A DNA stretch of 15,703 nucleotides from an uncultured Kangiella sp. (GCA_946480585.1 CAMLKQ010000015.1:1-15703), one strand, 5' to 3'. Shown: positions 6,689 to 15,500, numbered from the stretch's first letter. Notes: generated by a model not told the origin, from the letters alone. Made by a program: numbers and translations.

Positions 6689-7420
6689 ATGGAACAGCAC
6701 CGTACTTCGGCCCATGACTCCCATCCTGCCTCGCTGCCAGCGCGTGAAGTGGTGCGCTGTGAAGGCGTCAGCCAGCGGGTGCCGACCGCGGAAGGACCGC
6801 TCGATATCCTGACTGACATCAGCTTCGCCATTCAGTCCGGTGAGTCGGTGGCGATTGTCGGCGCCTCCGGTTCCGGCAAGTCGACACTACTCGGTTTGCT
6901 CGCCGGCCTCGATACGCCGAGCCACGGCGACATCTGGCTCGATGGCGAACCGCTGCGTGCGCTCGATGAAGACAGCCGCGCCAGTCTGCGCGCGCGCAAA
7001 GTCGGTTTTGTCTTTCAGTCGTTTCACCTGTTGCCGGCGCTGACGGCGCTGGAAAACGTCATGTTGCCGCTCGAAATTGCCGGCCACAGCGATGCCGACA
7101 AAACCGCGCGTCACTGGCTGGAGCGGGTCGGTCTTGGCAGCCGTTTGAGCCATACGCCGCGCCAGTTGTCCGGTGGCGAACAGCAACGCGTTGCCATTGC
7201 CCGGGCGTTCGCCGCGCAGCCGGCGATTCTGTTCGCCGACGAGCCGACCGGTAACCTCGATCGCGCCACCGGTTCGCGCATCATCGAGTTGTTGTTCAGC
7301 CTGAACGCCGAGCAGGGCACGACACTGGTGCTGGTCACCCACGATGACGCGCTCGCGCGCCGCTGTCAGCGTCGCCTGATGCTCGCGGCCGGACGTCTGG
7401 TGACGGAGGTAGCGGGATGA
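6689..7420 (+). CDS. ybbA: YbbA, ATP-binding subunit of the YbbAP ABC transporter
   Basis: A 243-residue cytoplasmic ATPase. Motifs are Walker A GASGSGKST (58-66), Q110 in FVFQSFHLLP, signature LSGGEQQR (160-167), Walker B ILFADEP (180-186) with E185, and H218 in VTHD. The run GNLDRATG with IIELLFSLN and GTTLVLVTHD just after it closely follows E. coli YbbA (GNLDRQTG, ADLLFSLN, GTTLIMVTHD), which separates it from LolD and from the MacB-type ATPase upstream. AGGA about 10 nt before the ATG serves as ribosome site. It overlaps ybbP by ATGA. YbbAP belongs to the MacB-like mechanotransmission group and functionally partners with TesA in E. coli. Here the tesA start lies about 6.6 kb away on the other side of the efflux block. 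Confidence 0.93.
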   Translation: MEQHRTSAHDSHPASLPAREVVRCEGVSQRVPTAEGPLDILTDISFAIQSGESVAIVGASGSGKSTLLGLLAGLDTPSHGDIWLDGEPLRALDEDSRASLRARKVGFVFQSFHLLPALTALENVMLPLEIAGHSDADKTARHWLERVGLGSRLSHTPRQLSGGEQQRVAIARAFAAQPAILFADEPTGNLDRATGSRIIELLFSLNAEQGTTLVLVTHDDALARRCQRRLMLAAGRLVTEVAG

Positions 7421-9909
7421 AACTCTGGCGTCTCGCTCTGGCGACGCTGCGGCGCGAACGGCGCAGCAGCGAAATCCGCGTACTGTTGCTGGCACTGGCC
7501 ATTGGCGTTGGCAGTGTCAGCACCACCGGTTTTCTCGGTGATCGGCTCGATCGCGCCATCACCGAACGCGGCGGCGATTTTCTCGGCGCCGATGCCCAGC
7601 TCAGCAGCCCGGTGCAACTGGAGCCAGAGCTGCTTGATACCGACCCGCTGAAAACCGGCCCGCTGCAGCAAAGCAACGGGCTGGAATTCGCCAGCATGTT
7701 GGCGAAAGGCGATGCGTTTCAGCTCGCCAGTGTGCGCGCCATCGATGGCCAGTATCCGTTGCGCGGCAAAGTCGTCATTGCGCCGGATGTGGCAGCCGCT
7801 GGCAATGTGCAAAAAGCGCAGCCGAATCCGGGGGAAATTTTTGTCGATGGCCAGCTGCTGACGCTGCTCAATGTCGCAGTTGGTGACAGCGTTGAAGTCG
7901 GTGCCGCCGCGTTTCGCATTGCCGGCATCGTGCAGGACGAACCAGGTCGTGCTGGTGCCGTGTTCGGGCTGGCGCCGCGGGTGTTCATGCGGCTCGATGA
8001 AGTCGGTAAAACCGAGGTGGTGCAGCCCGGTAGCCGGGTCACGTGGCTGTATTATTTTGCTGGCGAACCGGAGGCGATCAGCGCTTTCGTCAAGGACAGC
8101 AAACCGAAGCTGACCAGCAGCCAGCGTCTGGTCGGTGGCCGCGAAGGTTCGGAAGCGGTCAGTGGCGCGTTTGCCCGCACCAGTCAGTTCGGTTCGCTGG
8201 CGAGTCTGGTCAGTTTGCTGATGGCGACGCTGGCCGTGGCACTGGCGGCACGCCGCTACGCGCTGCGCCATTTTGATCAGGCGGCGCTGATGCGCTGCTT
8301 CGGGTTGGCGAGCGCGGATCTGCGCAGCTTTTATGCGCTGCAATTGTTGTTGCTCGGTGTCATCGGCAGCGTCATTGGTTTGCTGATTGGTTATGGCGGT
8401 CACTGGCTGCTGCTGCAATCGTTTGCGCCGGATTTGGCCGAGCGTTTGCCGCCGGTCAGCCCGATGCCGGTGATTGCCGGTTTGGGCAGCGGTTTGCTGG
8501 CGCTGTCGGGTGCGGCCTTGCCGTCCTTGCTGCGTTTGGCGCAAGTGCCGCCGCTGCGGGTGCTGCGCCGGGAAATGGTGCCGCTGACCCGTGGCGCCTG
8601 GGCGCTGGTGTTGCTCAGTCTGTCGCTGCTGGTGCTGCTCTGCTGGTGGTATGCCGGCAGCGTCAGAATGGTGGCGATTTTCATCGGCGCGCTGGCGGCG
8701 TTTGCCGTGGTGCTGTGGGGCCTGTCGCTGGTGACGTTGCAAAGCGGCCATCTGCTGCGCAAGTTGTCGCCGGGCGCGCTGCGCTTTGGCATCGCGCAGT
8801 TGCTGCGGCATCGTTACGCCGCCAGCATTCAGCTCGGTGCATTCGCCTTGGCGTTGCTGCTGATGGGCTCGGTGGCATTGGTGCGCACCGATCTGATCGA
8901 CAGCTGGCAGCAGCAATTGCCTCCGGATGCACCGAATCATTTCTTGGTGAACATCGCACCGGAACAGGATGCACAAGTGACGGCGTTTCTTGCTGAGCGC
9001 AACCTGAAAGTCTCGCGCAGTTATGCGATGGTGCGTGGCCGCCTGACTGGAAAAGCCGGGAAAGACATCAAAGAAATGGTGCCGGAATCGGCCCGCGAAG
9101 ATAATCAGTTGCGACGCGAGCTGAACCTGACCTGGAGCGAGGCGCTGCCGCCGAACAACACCATTACCGCCGGTGAGTGGCATGGCACCAGCACCACCGG
9201 CCAGATCTCGATGGAAGACAAGCTGGCGAAGCGGCTCGGCATCCAGCTTGGCGATGTGCTGACCTTCACCATTGCTGATCGCGAGATCAGCTTGCCGGTA
9301 ACCAGTTTTCGTGAAGTGAAGTGGGATTCGATGCAGCCGAACTTCTTCGTCATTTTCTCGCCCGGCACGCTCGACGGTTACCCGGCGAGTTTCATTTCGG
9401 CGATGCATGTGCCGAGCGAGGACACGAGCACGTTGCCGGCGTTCGTGCAGGCCTTCCCGACCGTCACGGTGATCGCGCTCGACCGCATCATCCGCGATGT
9501 CCAGAAGGTCATCGCTCAGGTCGTTGTCGCGGTCGAGTTGTTGCTCTCGTTCCTGTTGCTGTCCGGCGTGGCGGTGTTGATCGCAGCCTTGCTGGCCAGT
9601 CTGGATGAGCGCCGTCGTGAGGCGGTCGTACTACGTACACTCGGCGCCAGCCGCGGTTTCCTGCAGCGCAGCCTGCTCGCTGAGTTCAGTCTGCTCGGCC
9701 TGCTGGCGGGCCTGCTGGCGGCCGCCGGCACCGAAGGCGTGGCCGCCCTCATCAACGGCCAAGTCTTTGATTTGGAAGCCCGTTTTCACCCATGGCTGTG
9801 GCTGTCGGCACCACTTATCGGGGCGGTGATCGTGGCCCTGTCCGGCACGCTGGCGACCCGTCGGATCCAGCAGGTCAGCCCGGCCGTGGCGCTGCGGGAA
9901 ACGGCCTGA
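7417..9909 (+). CDS. ybbP: YbbP, permease subunit of the YbbAP ABC transporter
   Basis: An 830-residue membrane protein (E. coli YbbP is about 804). Hydrophobic segments fit the ten-helix, duplicated-FtsX plan: about 20-40, 265-285, 305-330, 350-370, 390-415, 420-445, 475-495, 705-730, 755-775 and 795-815. Two periplasmic domains lie at about 45-260 and 500-700. YbbP-specific landmarks shared with the E. coli protein are VQPGSRVTW near 205, QQQLPPDAPNHFLVNIAPEQ near 500-520, RRELNLTW near 565, SMEDKLAKRLGI near 595 and PNFFVIFSPGTLDG near 645. The gene begins inside the ybbA stop. YbbP is thought to extract hydrophobic compounds from the inner membrane and offer them to the TesA hydrolase. 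Nothing looks truncated, and no good terminator follows before the topA promoter. Confidence 0.94.
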   Translation: MKLWRLALATLRRERRSSEIRVLLLALAIGVGSVSTTGFLGDRLDRAITERGGDFLGADAQLSSPVQLEPELLDTDPLKTGPLQQSNGLEFASMLAKGDAFQLASVRAIDGQYPLRGKVVIAPDVAAAGNVQKAQPNPGEIFVDGQLLTLLNVAVGDSVEVGAAAFRIAGIVQDEPGRAGAVFGLAPRVFMRLDEVGKTEVVQPGSRVTWLYYFAGEPEAISAFVKDSKPKLTSSQRLVGGREGSEAVSGAFARTSQFGSLASLVSLLMATLAVALAARRYALRHFDQAALMRCFGLASADLRSFYALQLLLLGVIGSVIGLLIGYGGHWLLLQSFAPDLAERLPPVSPMPVIAGLGSGLLALSGAALPSLLRLAQVPPLRVLRREMVPLTRGAWALVLLSLSLLVLLCWWYAGSVRMVAIFIGALAAFAVVLWGLSLVTLQSGHLLRKLSPGALRFGIAQLLRHRYAASIQLGAFALALLLMGSVALVRTDLIDSWQQQLPPDAPNHFLVNIAPEQDAQVTAFLAERNLKVSRSYAMVRGRLTGKAGKDIKEMVPESAREDNQLRRELNLTWSEALPPNNTITAGEWHGTSTTGQISMEDKLAKRLGIQLGDVLTFTIADREISLPVTSFREVKWDSMQPNFFVIFSPGTLDGYPASFISAMHVPSEDTSTLPAFVQAFPTVTVIALDRIIRDVQKVIAQVVVAVELLLSFLLLSGVAVLIAALLASLDERRREAVVLRTLGASRGFLQRSLLAEFSLLGLLAGLLAAAGTEGVAALINGQVFDLEARFHPWLWLSAPLIGAVIVALSGTLATRRIQQVSPAVALRETA

Positions 9910-9979
9910 TTGCGGTCCGGGCTTTGCGCAAGGACGCGAAAACCCGCTATGGTAAAAAAAGACAAGGTGAACGGGTCGC

Positions 9980-10009
9980 TTGACCCGGGCTTGCTCCGGC
10001 ACCTATAAA
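9980..10009 (+). promoter_or_regulatory. topA: Sigma70-type promoter of topA
   Basis: TTGACC (9980-9985) and TATAAA (10004-10009) are 18 nt apart, the best promoter match in the window, and would start transcription near 10016, about 140 nt before the topA ATG. The -35 box sits inside a small inverted repeat, CGGGTC (9972-9977) with GACCCG (9982-9987). A second AT-rich patch, TATATA at 10075-10080, could be another -10 box but lacks a convincing -35. Confidence 0.65.
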
Positions 10010-10108
10010 GCGCCGCCTGTGTGGCGCACTTTCCGGAACTCGCGTCACCTGCTGCCGACGGTCGGCGCCCTGCATATATAGGTAGGGCCGCCGGTCGCCG
10101 GACCTTTC

Positions 10109-10127
10109 GCCCGGCACCTTGCCGGGC
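10109..10127 (+). terminator. Terminator-like hairpin in the topA leader
   Basis: Perfect 8-bp stem GCCCGGCA (10109-10116) and TGCCGGGC (10120-10127), CCT loop, followed by TTTACGTT. It lies between the predicted topA promoter and the start codon, only 28 nt before the ATG. It might stop ybbAP read-through, or act as an attenuator of topA; the T-tract is short, so some read-through would be expected. Confidence 0.5.
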
Positions 10128-10155
10128 TTTACGTTACGGGACCCTAGACATCGTC

Positions 10156-12924
10156 ATGTCAAAATCGCTGGTCATTGTGGAGTCGCCGGCCAAGGCCAAG
10201 ACCATCAACAAATACCTCGGCAAGGATTTCATTGTGAAATCCAGTGTCGGCCACGTTCGCGATTTGCCCACCGGTGCCAAGACCGAAGAAGACGGTGGCG
10301 AACCGAAACCCAAGAAAACCGTCGCCAAAAGCAAGGCGCTGGCGATCGATCCGAAAATCAAGGAACGGCAGAAACTGTTCGAGCGCATGGGCATCAACCC
10401 GGAAAAAGGTTGGGATGCGCGTTACCAGATTCTTCCGGGCAAAGAAAAAGTCATCAAGGATCTGAAAGAAGCCGCCGAGAAAGTCGACACCGTCTATCTG
10501 GCAACCGACTTGGACCGCGAAGGGGAAGCCATTGCCTGGCACCTGCGCGAGATCATCGGTGGCGAACCGAAGCGCTTCAAGCGCGTGGTGTTCAACGAAA
10601 TCACCAAGAAAGCGATTCAGGAAGCGTTCGCCGATCCGGGCGATCTCGACATGAATTACGTCAACGCCCAGCAAGCGCGCCGTTTCCTCGACCGCGTGGT
10701 CGGCTACATGGTATCGCCGCTGCTGTGGAAGAAAGTCGCGCGCGGTTTGTCGGCCGGTCGGGTGCAGTCGGTCGCGGTGCGGCTGATTACGGAACGTGAA
10801 CGCGAAATCCGCGCGTTCATTCCGGAAGAGTATTGGGATGTCCATGCCAAGCTTGGGTCGAGCAAAGGCGATGTGACGATGGAAGTCGCCAAAGAAGGCG
10901 GCAAGGAATTCCGGCCCACCAACGAGGCCGACACCAAGGCAGCGATGGCGCGGCTGGAAAAAGCCAACATTGTCATCAGCAAGCGCGAAGACAAGCCGAG
11001 CAAATCCACTCCGAACGCGCCGTTCACCACTTCAACCCTGCAACAGGCCGCCAGCAACCGGATGGGGTTCAGCGTCAAGAAAACCATGACGCTGGCGCAG
11101 CGTCTGTACGAAGCCGGCCACATCACCTATATGCGTACCGACAGCACCAACCTGTCGGAAGATGCGCTGCACGCGGTGCGTGAATTCATCCACAAGGAAT
11201 TCGGTGAGCAGTACTTGCCGCCACGCGCGCATTACTACAGTAGCAAGGAAGGCGCGCAGGAAGCGCACGAAGCGATTCGCCCGACCAACGTCCAGATCAA
11301 GCCGGGCGCGCTGTCGGACATGGAAGAAGACGCGCAGAAGCTGTATCAGCTGATCTGGCGTCAATTCGTTGCCTGCCAGATGACCAATGCCGAATACGAC
11401 ACCACCGGCATCGTTGCCACCGCTGGCAGCTTCGAGCTGCGCGTGCGTGGCCGCGTGCTGCGTTTCGACGGCTGGACTCGTGTGCTACCGCCGCAGAAGA
11501 AAAGCGATGAAGACGTCGAGCTGCCGGATCTGAAGGAAGGCGACAAGCTCAATCTGAACGAACTGCTGCCGAAACAACATTTCACCAAACCGACCGCGCG
11601 CTTCACCGAAGCGACGCTGGTCCGTGAACTGGAAAAACGCGGCATTGGCCGGCCGTCGACCTATGCGGCGATCATCTCGACCATTCAGGATCGCGGCTAC
11701 GTCTCGCTGAAGCAGCGCCGGTTCTACGCCGAAAAAATGGGCGAGATCGTTACCGACCGTCTGGTCGAGTCGTTCAGCAATCTGCTCGATTACAGCTTCA
11801 CTGCCCAGATGGAAGAGCAGCTCGACGTGGTCGCGCAAGGCGATGCCGACTGGAAAGGCACGCTCGACGAGTTCTACGCCGATTTCGTCAAAAAGCTCGA
11901 AGCGGCGGAAGGCGATCGCGGCGGCATGCGCTGGTCGCAGCCGGTCGAAACCAGCATTGCCTGCCCGGATTGTGGCCGCGCGATGGCGATTCGCACTGCC
12001 ACCACCGGCGTGTTCCTCGGCTGCACCGGCTTCAACCTGCCGCCGAAAGAGCGCTGCAAGAAAACCATCAACCTGCTCAGTGCCGATGAAGTCGTCTCGA
12101 CCGAGGACGAAGAAGCCGAAGCGCTCGAACTGCGTGCCAAGAAGCGCTGCCCGAAATGCGGCACCGCGATGTCGGCCTACATGGTCGACGAAGGCCGCAA
12201 ACTGCACGTCTGTGGCAACAACCCGGAATGCGATGGCTATGTCATCGAGCAGGGCTCGTTCCGGTTGAAGGGCTACGAAGGTCCGATCATCCAGTGCGAG
12301 AAGTGCAGCAGCGACATGCAGCTGAAAGTCGGCCGGTTCGGCAAATACTTTGGCTGCACCAACACCAGCTGCGGCAATACCCGCAAGCTGCTGCGCAACG
12401 GTCAGGCGGCGCCGCCGCGTGAAGATCCCATCCCGATGCCGCACCTCAAGTGCGACAAGGCCGATGATCATTACATTCTGCGTGATGGTGCCGCCGGTTT
12501 GTTCTTGGCTGCCAGCAAGTTCCCGAAAATTCGGGAAACCCGGCCGCCGAAAATTAGCGAGCTGAAAACGGTCAAGGATCAGCTGCACGAAAAATTCCGC
12601 TATCTGCTGCAAGCACCGGAAACTGATCCGGAAGGTAATGTCACGGTGCTGCGGTTCTCGCGCAAGAGCGGCGTGCAGTTTGTTGCCAGCGAGAAAGACG
12701 GTAAGCAAACCGGCTGGAGCGCGTTCTACATCGACGGCAAATGGCAGCAGAAAGCCGAGGAGGCGGACGATGCCAAGCCGGCAAAAGCCGTCAAGGCCAC
12801 CACCGCTGCCGCGGTGAAAGCTGATGCCGCCGCCGCAACCAAGGCGGCGCCAAAAGCGAAAGCCGCGGCCAAGCCGGCAGCCAAAGCCGCTAGCAAATCG
12901 AAGAAACCTGCTGCCAAGAAATAA
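10156..12924 (+). CDS. topA: DNA topoisomerase I (type IA)
   Basis: A 922-residue enzyme that relaxes negative supercoils by single-strand passage. The TOPRIM domain has E9 in [11 protein letters not shown] and the metal triad D118, D120, E122 in [10 protein letters not shown]. The nucleophile is Y325 in [10 protein letters not shown]. Family blocks [34 protein letters not shown] and [12 protein letters not shown] are intact. Three C-terminal Cys4 zinc ribbons follow, beginning ACPDCG, RCPKCG and IQCEKC, as in E. coli. The E. coli-like end ([11 protein letters not shown]) is followed by an extra tail, residues 866-922, made almost entirely of Ala, Lys and Pro like histone H1. I start at the ATG at 10156 because the essential E9 follows at the usual distance; an in-frame GTG 45 codons earlier has no ribosome site and adds non-conserved sequence. 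No clear Shine-Dalgarno precedes the chosen ATG. Confidence 0.97.
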   Translation: MSKSLVIVESPAKAKTINKYLGKDFIVKSSVGHVRDLPTGAKTEEDGGEPKPKKTVAKSKALAIDPKIKERQKLFERMGINPEKGWDARYQILPGKEKVIKDLKEAAEKVDTVYLATDLDREGEAIAWHLREIIGGEPKRFKRVVFNEITKKAIQEAFADPGDLDMNYVNAQQARRFLDRVVGYMVSPLLWKKVARGLSAGRVQSVAVRLITEREREIRAFIPEEYWDVHAKLGSSKGDVTMEVAKEGGKEFRPTNEADTKAAMARLEKANIVISKREDKPSKSTPNAPFTTSTLQQAASNRMGFSVKKTMTLAQRLYEAGHITYMRTDSTNLSEDALHAVREFIHKEFGEQYLPPRAHYYSSKEGAQEAHEAIRPTNVQIKPGALSDMEEDAQKLYQLIWRQFVACQMTNAEYDTTGIVATAGSFELRVRGRVLRFDGWTRVLPPQKKSDEDVELPDLKEGDKLNLNELLPKQHFTKPTARFTEATLVRELEKRGIGRPSTYAAIISTIQDRGYVSLKQRRFYAEKMGEIVTDRLVESFSNLLDYSFTAQMEEQLDVVAQGDADWKGTLDEFYADFVKKLEAAEGDRGGMRWSQPVETSIACPDCGRAMAIRTATTGVFLGCTGFNLPPKERCKKTINLLSADEVVSTEDEEAEALELRAKKRCPKCGTAMSAYMVDEGRKLHVCGNNPECDGYVIEQGSFRLKGYEGPIIQCEKCSSDMQLKVGRFGKYFGCTNTSCGNTRKLLRNGQAAPPREDPIPMPHLKCDKADDHYILRDGAAGLFLAASKFPKIRETRPPKISELKTVKDQLHEKFRYLLQAPETDPEGNVTVLRFSRKSGVQFVASEKDGKQTGWSAFYIDGKWQQKAEEADDAKPAKAVKATTAAAVKADAAAATKAAPKAKAAAKPAAKAASKSKKPAAKK

Positions 12925-12968
12925 CTGTACGCGGCGTATGCCACGCACCATTCGTTCGGTAGCACAAC

Positions 12969-12992
12969 CGACCCCGGCTTCTGCCGGGGTCG
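12969..12992 (+). terminator. Probable topA terminator hairpin
   Basis: A perfect 10-bp GC-rich stem, CGACCCCGGC (12969-12978) and GCCGGGGTCG (12983-12992), with a TTCT loop lies 44 nt after the topA stop. CTGTTTG follows rather than a full T-run, so termination may be incomplete. Confidence 0.6.
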
Positions 12993-13023
12993 CTGTTTGC
13001 CGGTGCGGCATAAGAGCATGCGG

Positions 13024-13049
13024 CCATTGTTAACGCCCTCGCACAATGG
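13024..13049. repeat. Inverted repeat CCATTGT/ACAATGG upstream of pyrD
   Basis: Perfect 7-bp arms (13024-13030 and 13043-13049) with a 12-nt spacer, ending 70 nt before the pyrD ATG. The arm spacing is suited to a dimeric regulator, but it matches no operator I recognise and does not resemble a PurR site. No convincing -35/-10 pair was found nearby. Confidence 0.35.
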
Positions 13050-13119
13050 GGGCACAGATTGTTCGTTCGCATCAACGCGTGCGGCGAATCGTTGACTCAA
13101 GTTCGACAGAGAGATTGTC

Positions 13120-14139
13120 ATGTACGCCTTCGCTCGTTCCTTGTTGTTCCGTCTAGAGCCCGAAACTGCTCACCACGTGGCGCTCGGTGGTTTGCGCACG
13201 CTGGAGCGGACGCCATTGCGCGGTTTGTTCGCGCAGCAGATTCCTGCTGATCCGGTTGAGCTTTGGGGCCTGACCTTCCCGCATCGGGTCGGTCTTGCTG
13301 CCGGCCTCGACAAAAATGCTGACTATCTCGACGCGCTGGCGATGCTGGGCTTCGGCTTCATCGAAGTCGGCACCGTGACGCCGCGGCCGCAGCCGGGCAA
13401 CCCGAAGCCGCGCATGTTCCGTTTGCCGGAGGCGACCGGCATCATCAACCGGCTGGGCTTCAATAACCAAGGTGTCGATTACCTGCTGGAGAATGTCCGC
13501 AAGAGCAAGTACCGCGGCATTCTCGGCATCAACATCGGCAAGAACTTCGATACCCCGGTTGAGAAAGCCAATGACGATTATTTGATCTGTTTGCGCAAGG
13601 TGTACGAATACGCGCACTACATCACGGTCAATATTTCGTCGCCAAATACTCAAGGGCTGCGCAGCTTGCAGTTTGGTGAGGCGCTCGATTCGCTGCTCGG
13701 CACGCTGAAAGCCGAGCAGGCCGTGTTGCAACAGAAGCACGGCAAGTATGTGCCGTTGCTGCTGAAAATCGCGCCCGATCTGTCACGCGAAGAAGTGGCG
13801 CAGGTGGCCGAGGCCTTGCTGAAGCACAAATTCGATGGCGCGATTGCTACCAACACCACGGTCGGCCGCACTGGCGTCGAAGGCTTGCAACACGCCACCG
13901 AAACTGGCGGCTTGTCCGGCGCGCCGGTGTTTGCCAAGAGCACTGAAGTGCTCGGCTGGCTCGCCAGCGAAATCAACGGCAAGATGCCGATCATCGGTGT
14001 GGGCGGTATCACCAACGGTGAACAAGCTGCCGCCAAAATCAAGGCGGGTGCGAGTCTGGTGCAGGTTTACTCTGGCTTTATTTATCGCGGTCCGGCATTG
14101 ATTCGAGAGGCCGCGATCAGCGCATCGAACGTCGCTTGA
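13120..14139 (+). CDS. pyrD: Dihydroorotate dehydrogenase (quinone), class 2
   Basis: A 339-residue FMN enzyme of pyrimidine synthesis that oxidises dihydroorotate to orotate and passes electrons to membrane ubiquinone. The N-terminal helical part ([19 protein letters not shown]) is the class 2 membrane-association region. It is followed by [47 protein letters not shown] and GINIGKN. The catalytic base S174 and its partners N171 and N176 are in NISSPNT, matching N172/S175/N177 of E. coli. FMN phosphate contacts are in IIGVGGI and [12 protein letters not shown], all intact. Length is the same as the E. coli enzyme (336). The ribosome site is weak (AGAGAG about 7 nt before the ATG). The gene stands alone upstream but is 21 nt from a small zinc-ribbon gene that is probably cotranscribed. 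Confidence 0.97.
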   Translation: MYAFARSLLFRLEPETAHHVALGGLRTLERTPLRGLFAQQIPADPVELWGLTFPHRVGLAAGLDKNADYLDALAMLGFGFIEVGTVTPRPQPGNPKPRMFRLPEATGIINRLGFNNQGVDYLLENVRKSKYRGILGINIGKNFDTPVEKANDDYLICLRKVYEYAHYITVNISSPNTQGLRSLQFGEALDSLLGTLKAEQAVLQQKHGKYVPLLLKIAPDLSREEVAQVAEALLKHKFDGAIATNTTVGRTGVEGLQHATETGGLSGAPVFAKSTEVLGWLASEINGKMPIIGVGGITNGEQAAAKIKAGASLVQVYSGFIYRGPALIREAAISASNVA

Positions 14140-14160
14140 TTGCCAAGGAGAACGACAAAG

Positions 14161-14511
14161 ATGGATCTGTTTGATGTGTTTCAGCAGTTTCGTATTCGCC
14201 AGGCGGAGTCTTCCGCTGATCGCGCCACCGCCAAGGCCGCGGATACCGCAATCGATGTTCGCATGATGCAACAGCGGCTAGACCATCTGTCCTTGGTCTG
14301 CCTTGCAATGTGGGAAATGCTTGAGGAAAACGGCTACTCCAAGGAGCGTCTGTTCGAGAAGATCGAGCGAATCGACCTCAAGGATGGCAAGCGAGATGGC
14401 AAGGCGGCAATGGTCGTGACACATTGTGACGATTGCGGCCGAAAGGTCAGTGCCCGGCATCTGAACTGTTTTTACTGCGGCGCCCGCGTCTCCCACAACG
14501 GGTTGTTGTAA
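14161..14511 (+). CDS. Small zinc-ribbon protein downstream of pyrD, function unknown
   Basis: A 116-residue soluble protein with no signal peptide. Residues 1-80 are mostly helical and charged, with a central apolar patch (HLSLVCLAMWEMLEENGY, 42-59). The C-terminal part has a treble-clef/zinc-ribbon knuckle pair, C89-x2-C92 and C103-x2-C106, in HCDDCGRKVSARHLNCFYCG, so it likely binds one zinc. I use the ATG at 14161 because AAGGAG lies 10 nt upstream; a TTG seven codons earlier overlaps the pyrD stop and has no site of its own. The gene starts 21 nt after pyrD and is followed by a hairpin, so it looks like the second gene of a two-gene unit. I do not recognise the family. A regulatory or nucleic-acid-binding role is possible but not shown. 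Confidence 0.78.
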   Translation: MDLFDVFQQFRIRQAESSADRATAKAADTAIDVRMMQQRLDHLSLVCLAMWEMLEENGYSKERLFEKIERIDLKDGKRDGKAAMVVTHCDDCGRKVSARHLNCFYCGARVSHNGLL

Positions 14512-14528
14512 ACCGTCTTTTCGCGCAA

Positions 14529-14547
14529 GCCCGGCGAATGGCCGGGC
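14529..14547 (+). terminator. Hairpin after the zinc-ribbon gene
   Basis: A perfect 7-bp stem GCCCGGC/GCCGGGC with a GAATG loop lies 17 nt after the stop at 14511. No T-run follows on the plus strand. A shorter TTCCGG/CCGGAA hairpin (14556-14561 and 14567-14572) lies just downstream. A terminator is likely from position but weak by sequence. Confidence 0.4.
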
Positions 14548-14592
14548 AGCATGACTTCCGGCACATCCGGAAAGCCTGCCACATCCTTAAGC

Positions 14593-14625
14593 TGAGGCCA
14601 TTCCCCTAATGTTGGAGTGGCCTCA
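14593..14625 (+). promoter_or_regulatory. Inverted repeat enclosing the ribosome site of the CxxCH protein gene
   Basis: TGAGGCCA (14593-14600) pairs perfectly with TGGCCTCA (14618-14625), whose last base is the A of the ATG. The 17-nt loop holds the Shine-Dalgarno GGAG (14614-14617). In RNA this would place the ribosome site in a loop and the start codon at the foot of a stem, a layout that could tune translation. It is also simply a palindrome and could be a DNA operator. Confidence 0.4.
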
Positions 14626-15500
14626 TGAAGTCCTGCCTGCCCGTCAGTCTCCTGGTTGCTGTCTTGCTGGCAACGCCTGCTGTTGCCAATGAGGCGTCGC
14701 GTCCCGCGTCGAACCCGGATCGTAATCAACCATTGCTGGCTGAAGCCGAAAGCCAGTTCTTTCATGCCCTCAATGAAAAACCGAAGCGCGGAAAAAACAG
14801 TCTGGAAGGTTTGACGTTGGCCTATGCGGTCGCGCCGACCGATGGTCGCACGAACTTGTTGCTCGGCCTGAACCATCTTTGGCTCGCCGCGGAAGCGCCG
14901 CGGCAGGATCCGATGACGCTGCAGCATGTGATTTTGTCCGACTACTTCCTTGATCGAGCTGAGCGGTTGACCGGTGATTACCGCATTCCGAGTTGGCGGA
15001 TTTCAATCCAGTTGACGCTGGCCCGCCGTGATGGCGATCAGAAAGCGGTCGACCGCCATTACGCCGAGTTCTTGAAGGCCTACAAGAAGAATCCGGATTT
15101 TCATTCCTTTGTGTTGGCGCTGCTAGCGTTTGACGAGCCGGTCGACAGCAGGGATTTTCAGCGCGGTTTGAAAGCAATGCGGGCAGCGGAAAGCTGTGGC
15201 GAGCACAATCCTTCCTGTCAGAACCTGCCGCGCTGGCCGCACAACGTCGAGGCCTATGCCGTGTTCATGGCCGATTTCGAAGCGAAAGCTGGTGATGAGG
15301 CGGCCGCCAGAAAATGGTTGGCGCTGGCCGAACAGTACGCAACCGCAACGGGTTGGGCTTATTTGCCGGCGATTACCGAACGTCAGCAGCAGTTGCCGGA
15401 ACGGATGGCGCGTTATGCCAACACCGATCGGCAAGATGACCCGGCCGGCCTGTTCGATGAGTACCAGCAGGAAACCTGTCAGCTCTGCCATCGGCAATGA
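14625..15500 (+). CDS. Exported protein with a C-terminal CxxCH motif, function unknown
   Basis: A 291-residue product with a signal peptide (cleavage likely after A19-V20-A21), so periplasmic. GGAG lies 7 nt before the ATG. The mature part is mainly alpha-helical with TPR-like spacing of apolar residues (SLEGLTLAYAVAP, LLGLNHLWLAAEAP, DEAAARKWLALAEQYA), but I cannot count clean TPR units. Two cysteines lie mid-protein in ESCGEHNPSCQNL, and the protein ends ETCQLCHRQ, giving C285-x2-C288-H289. CxxCH is the covalent haem c attachment signature; at the extreme C-terminus, with no cytochrome-like sequence around it, it may instead be a thiol or metal site. I do not recognise the family. It is monocistronic, bounded by hairpins on both sides. 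Confidence 0.82.
   Translation: MKSCLPVSLLVAVLLATPAVANEASRPASNPDRNQPLLAEAESQFFHALNEKPKRGKNSLEGLTLAYAVAPTDGRTNLLLGLNHLWLAAEAPRQDPMTLQHVILSDYFLDRAERLTGDYRIPSWRISIQLTLARRDGDQKAVDRHYAEFLKAYKKNPDFHSFVLALLAFDEPVDSRDFQRGLKAMRAAESCGEHNPSCQNLPRWPHNVEAYAVFMADFEAKAGDEAAARKWLALAEQYATATGWAYLPAITERQQQLPERMARYANTDRQDDPAGLFDEYQQETCQLCHRQ

Noticed and set aside
7366..9408. A 680-codon open frame on the minus strand opposite ybbP
   Set aside because: It is rich in Gln, Arg and His with no recognisable domain and mirrors the codon bias of ybbP, whose product matches YbbP over its whole length.
10021..10155. A GTG start adding 45 residues to TopA
   Set aside because: The extension overlaps the leader hairpin and promoter region, lacks a ribosome site, and would push the conserved N-terminal E9 motif inward.
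11485..13011. A 508-codon open frame on the minus strand opposite topA
   Set aside because: It lies opposite highly conserved TopA sequence, has no domain or ribosome site, and is explained by GC-rich third positions.
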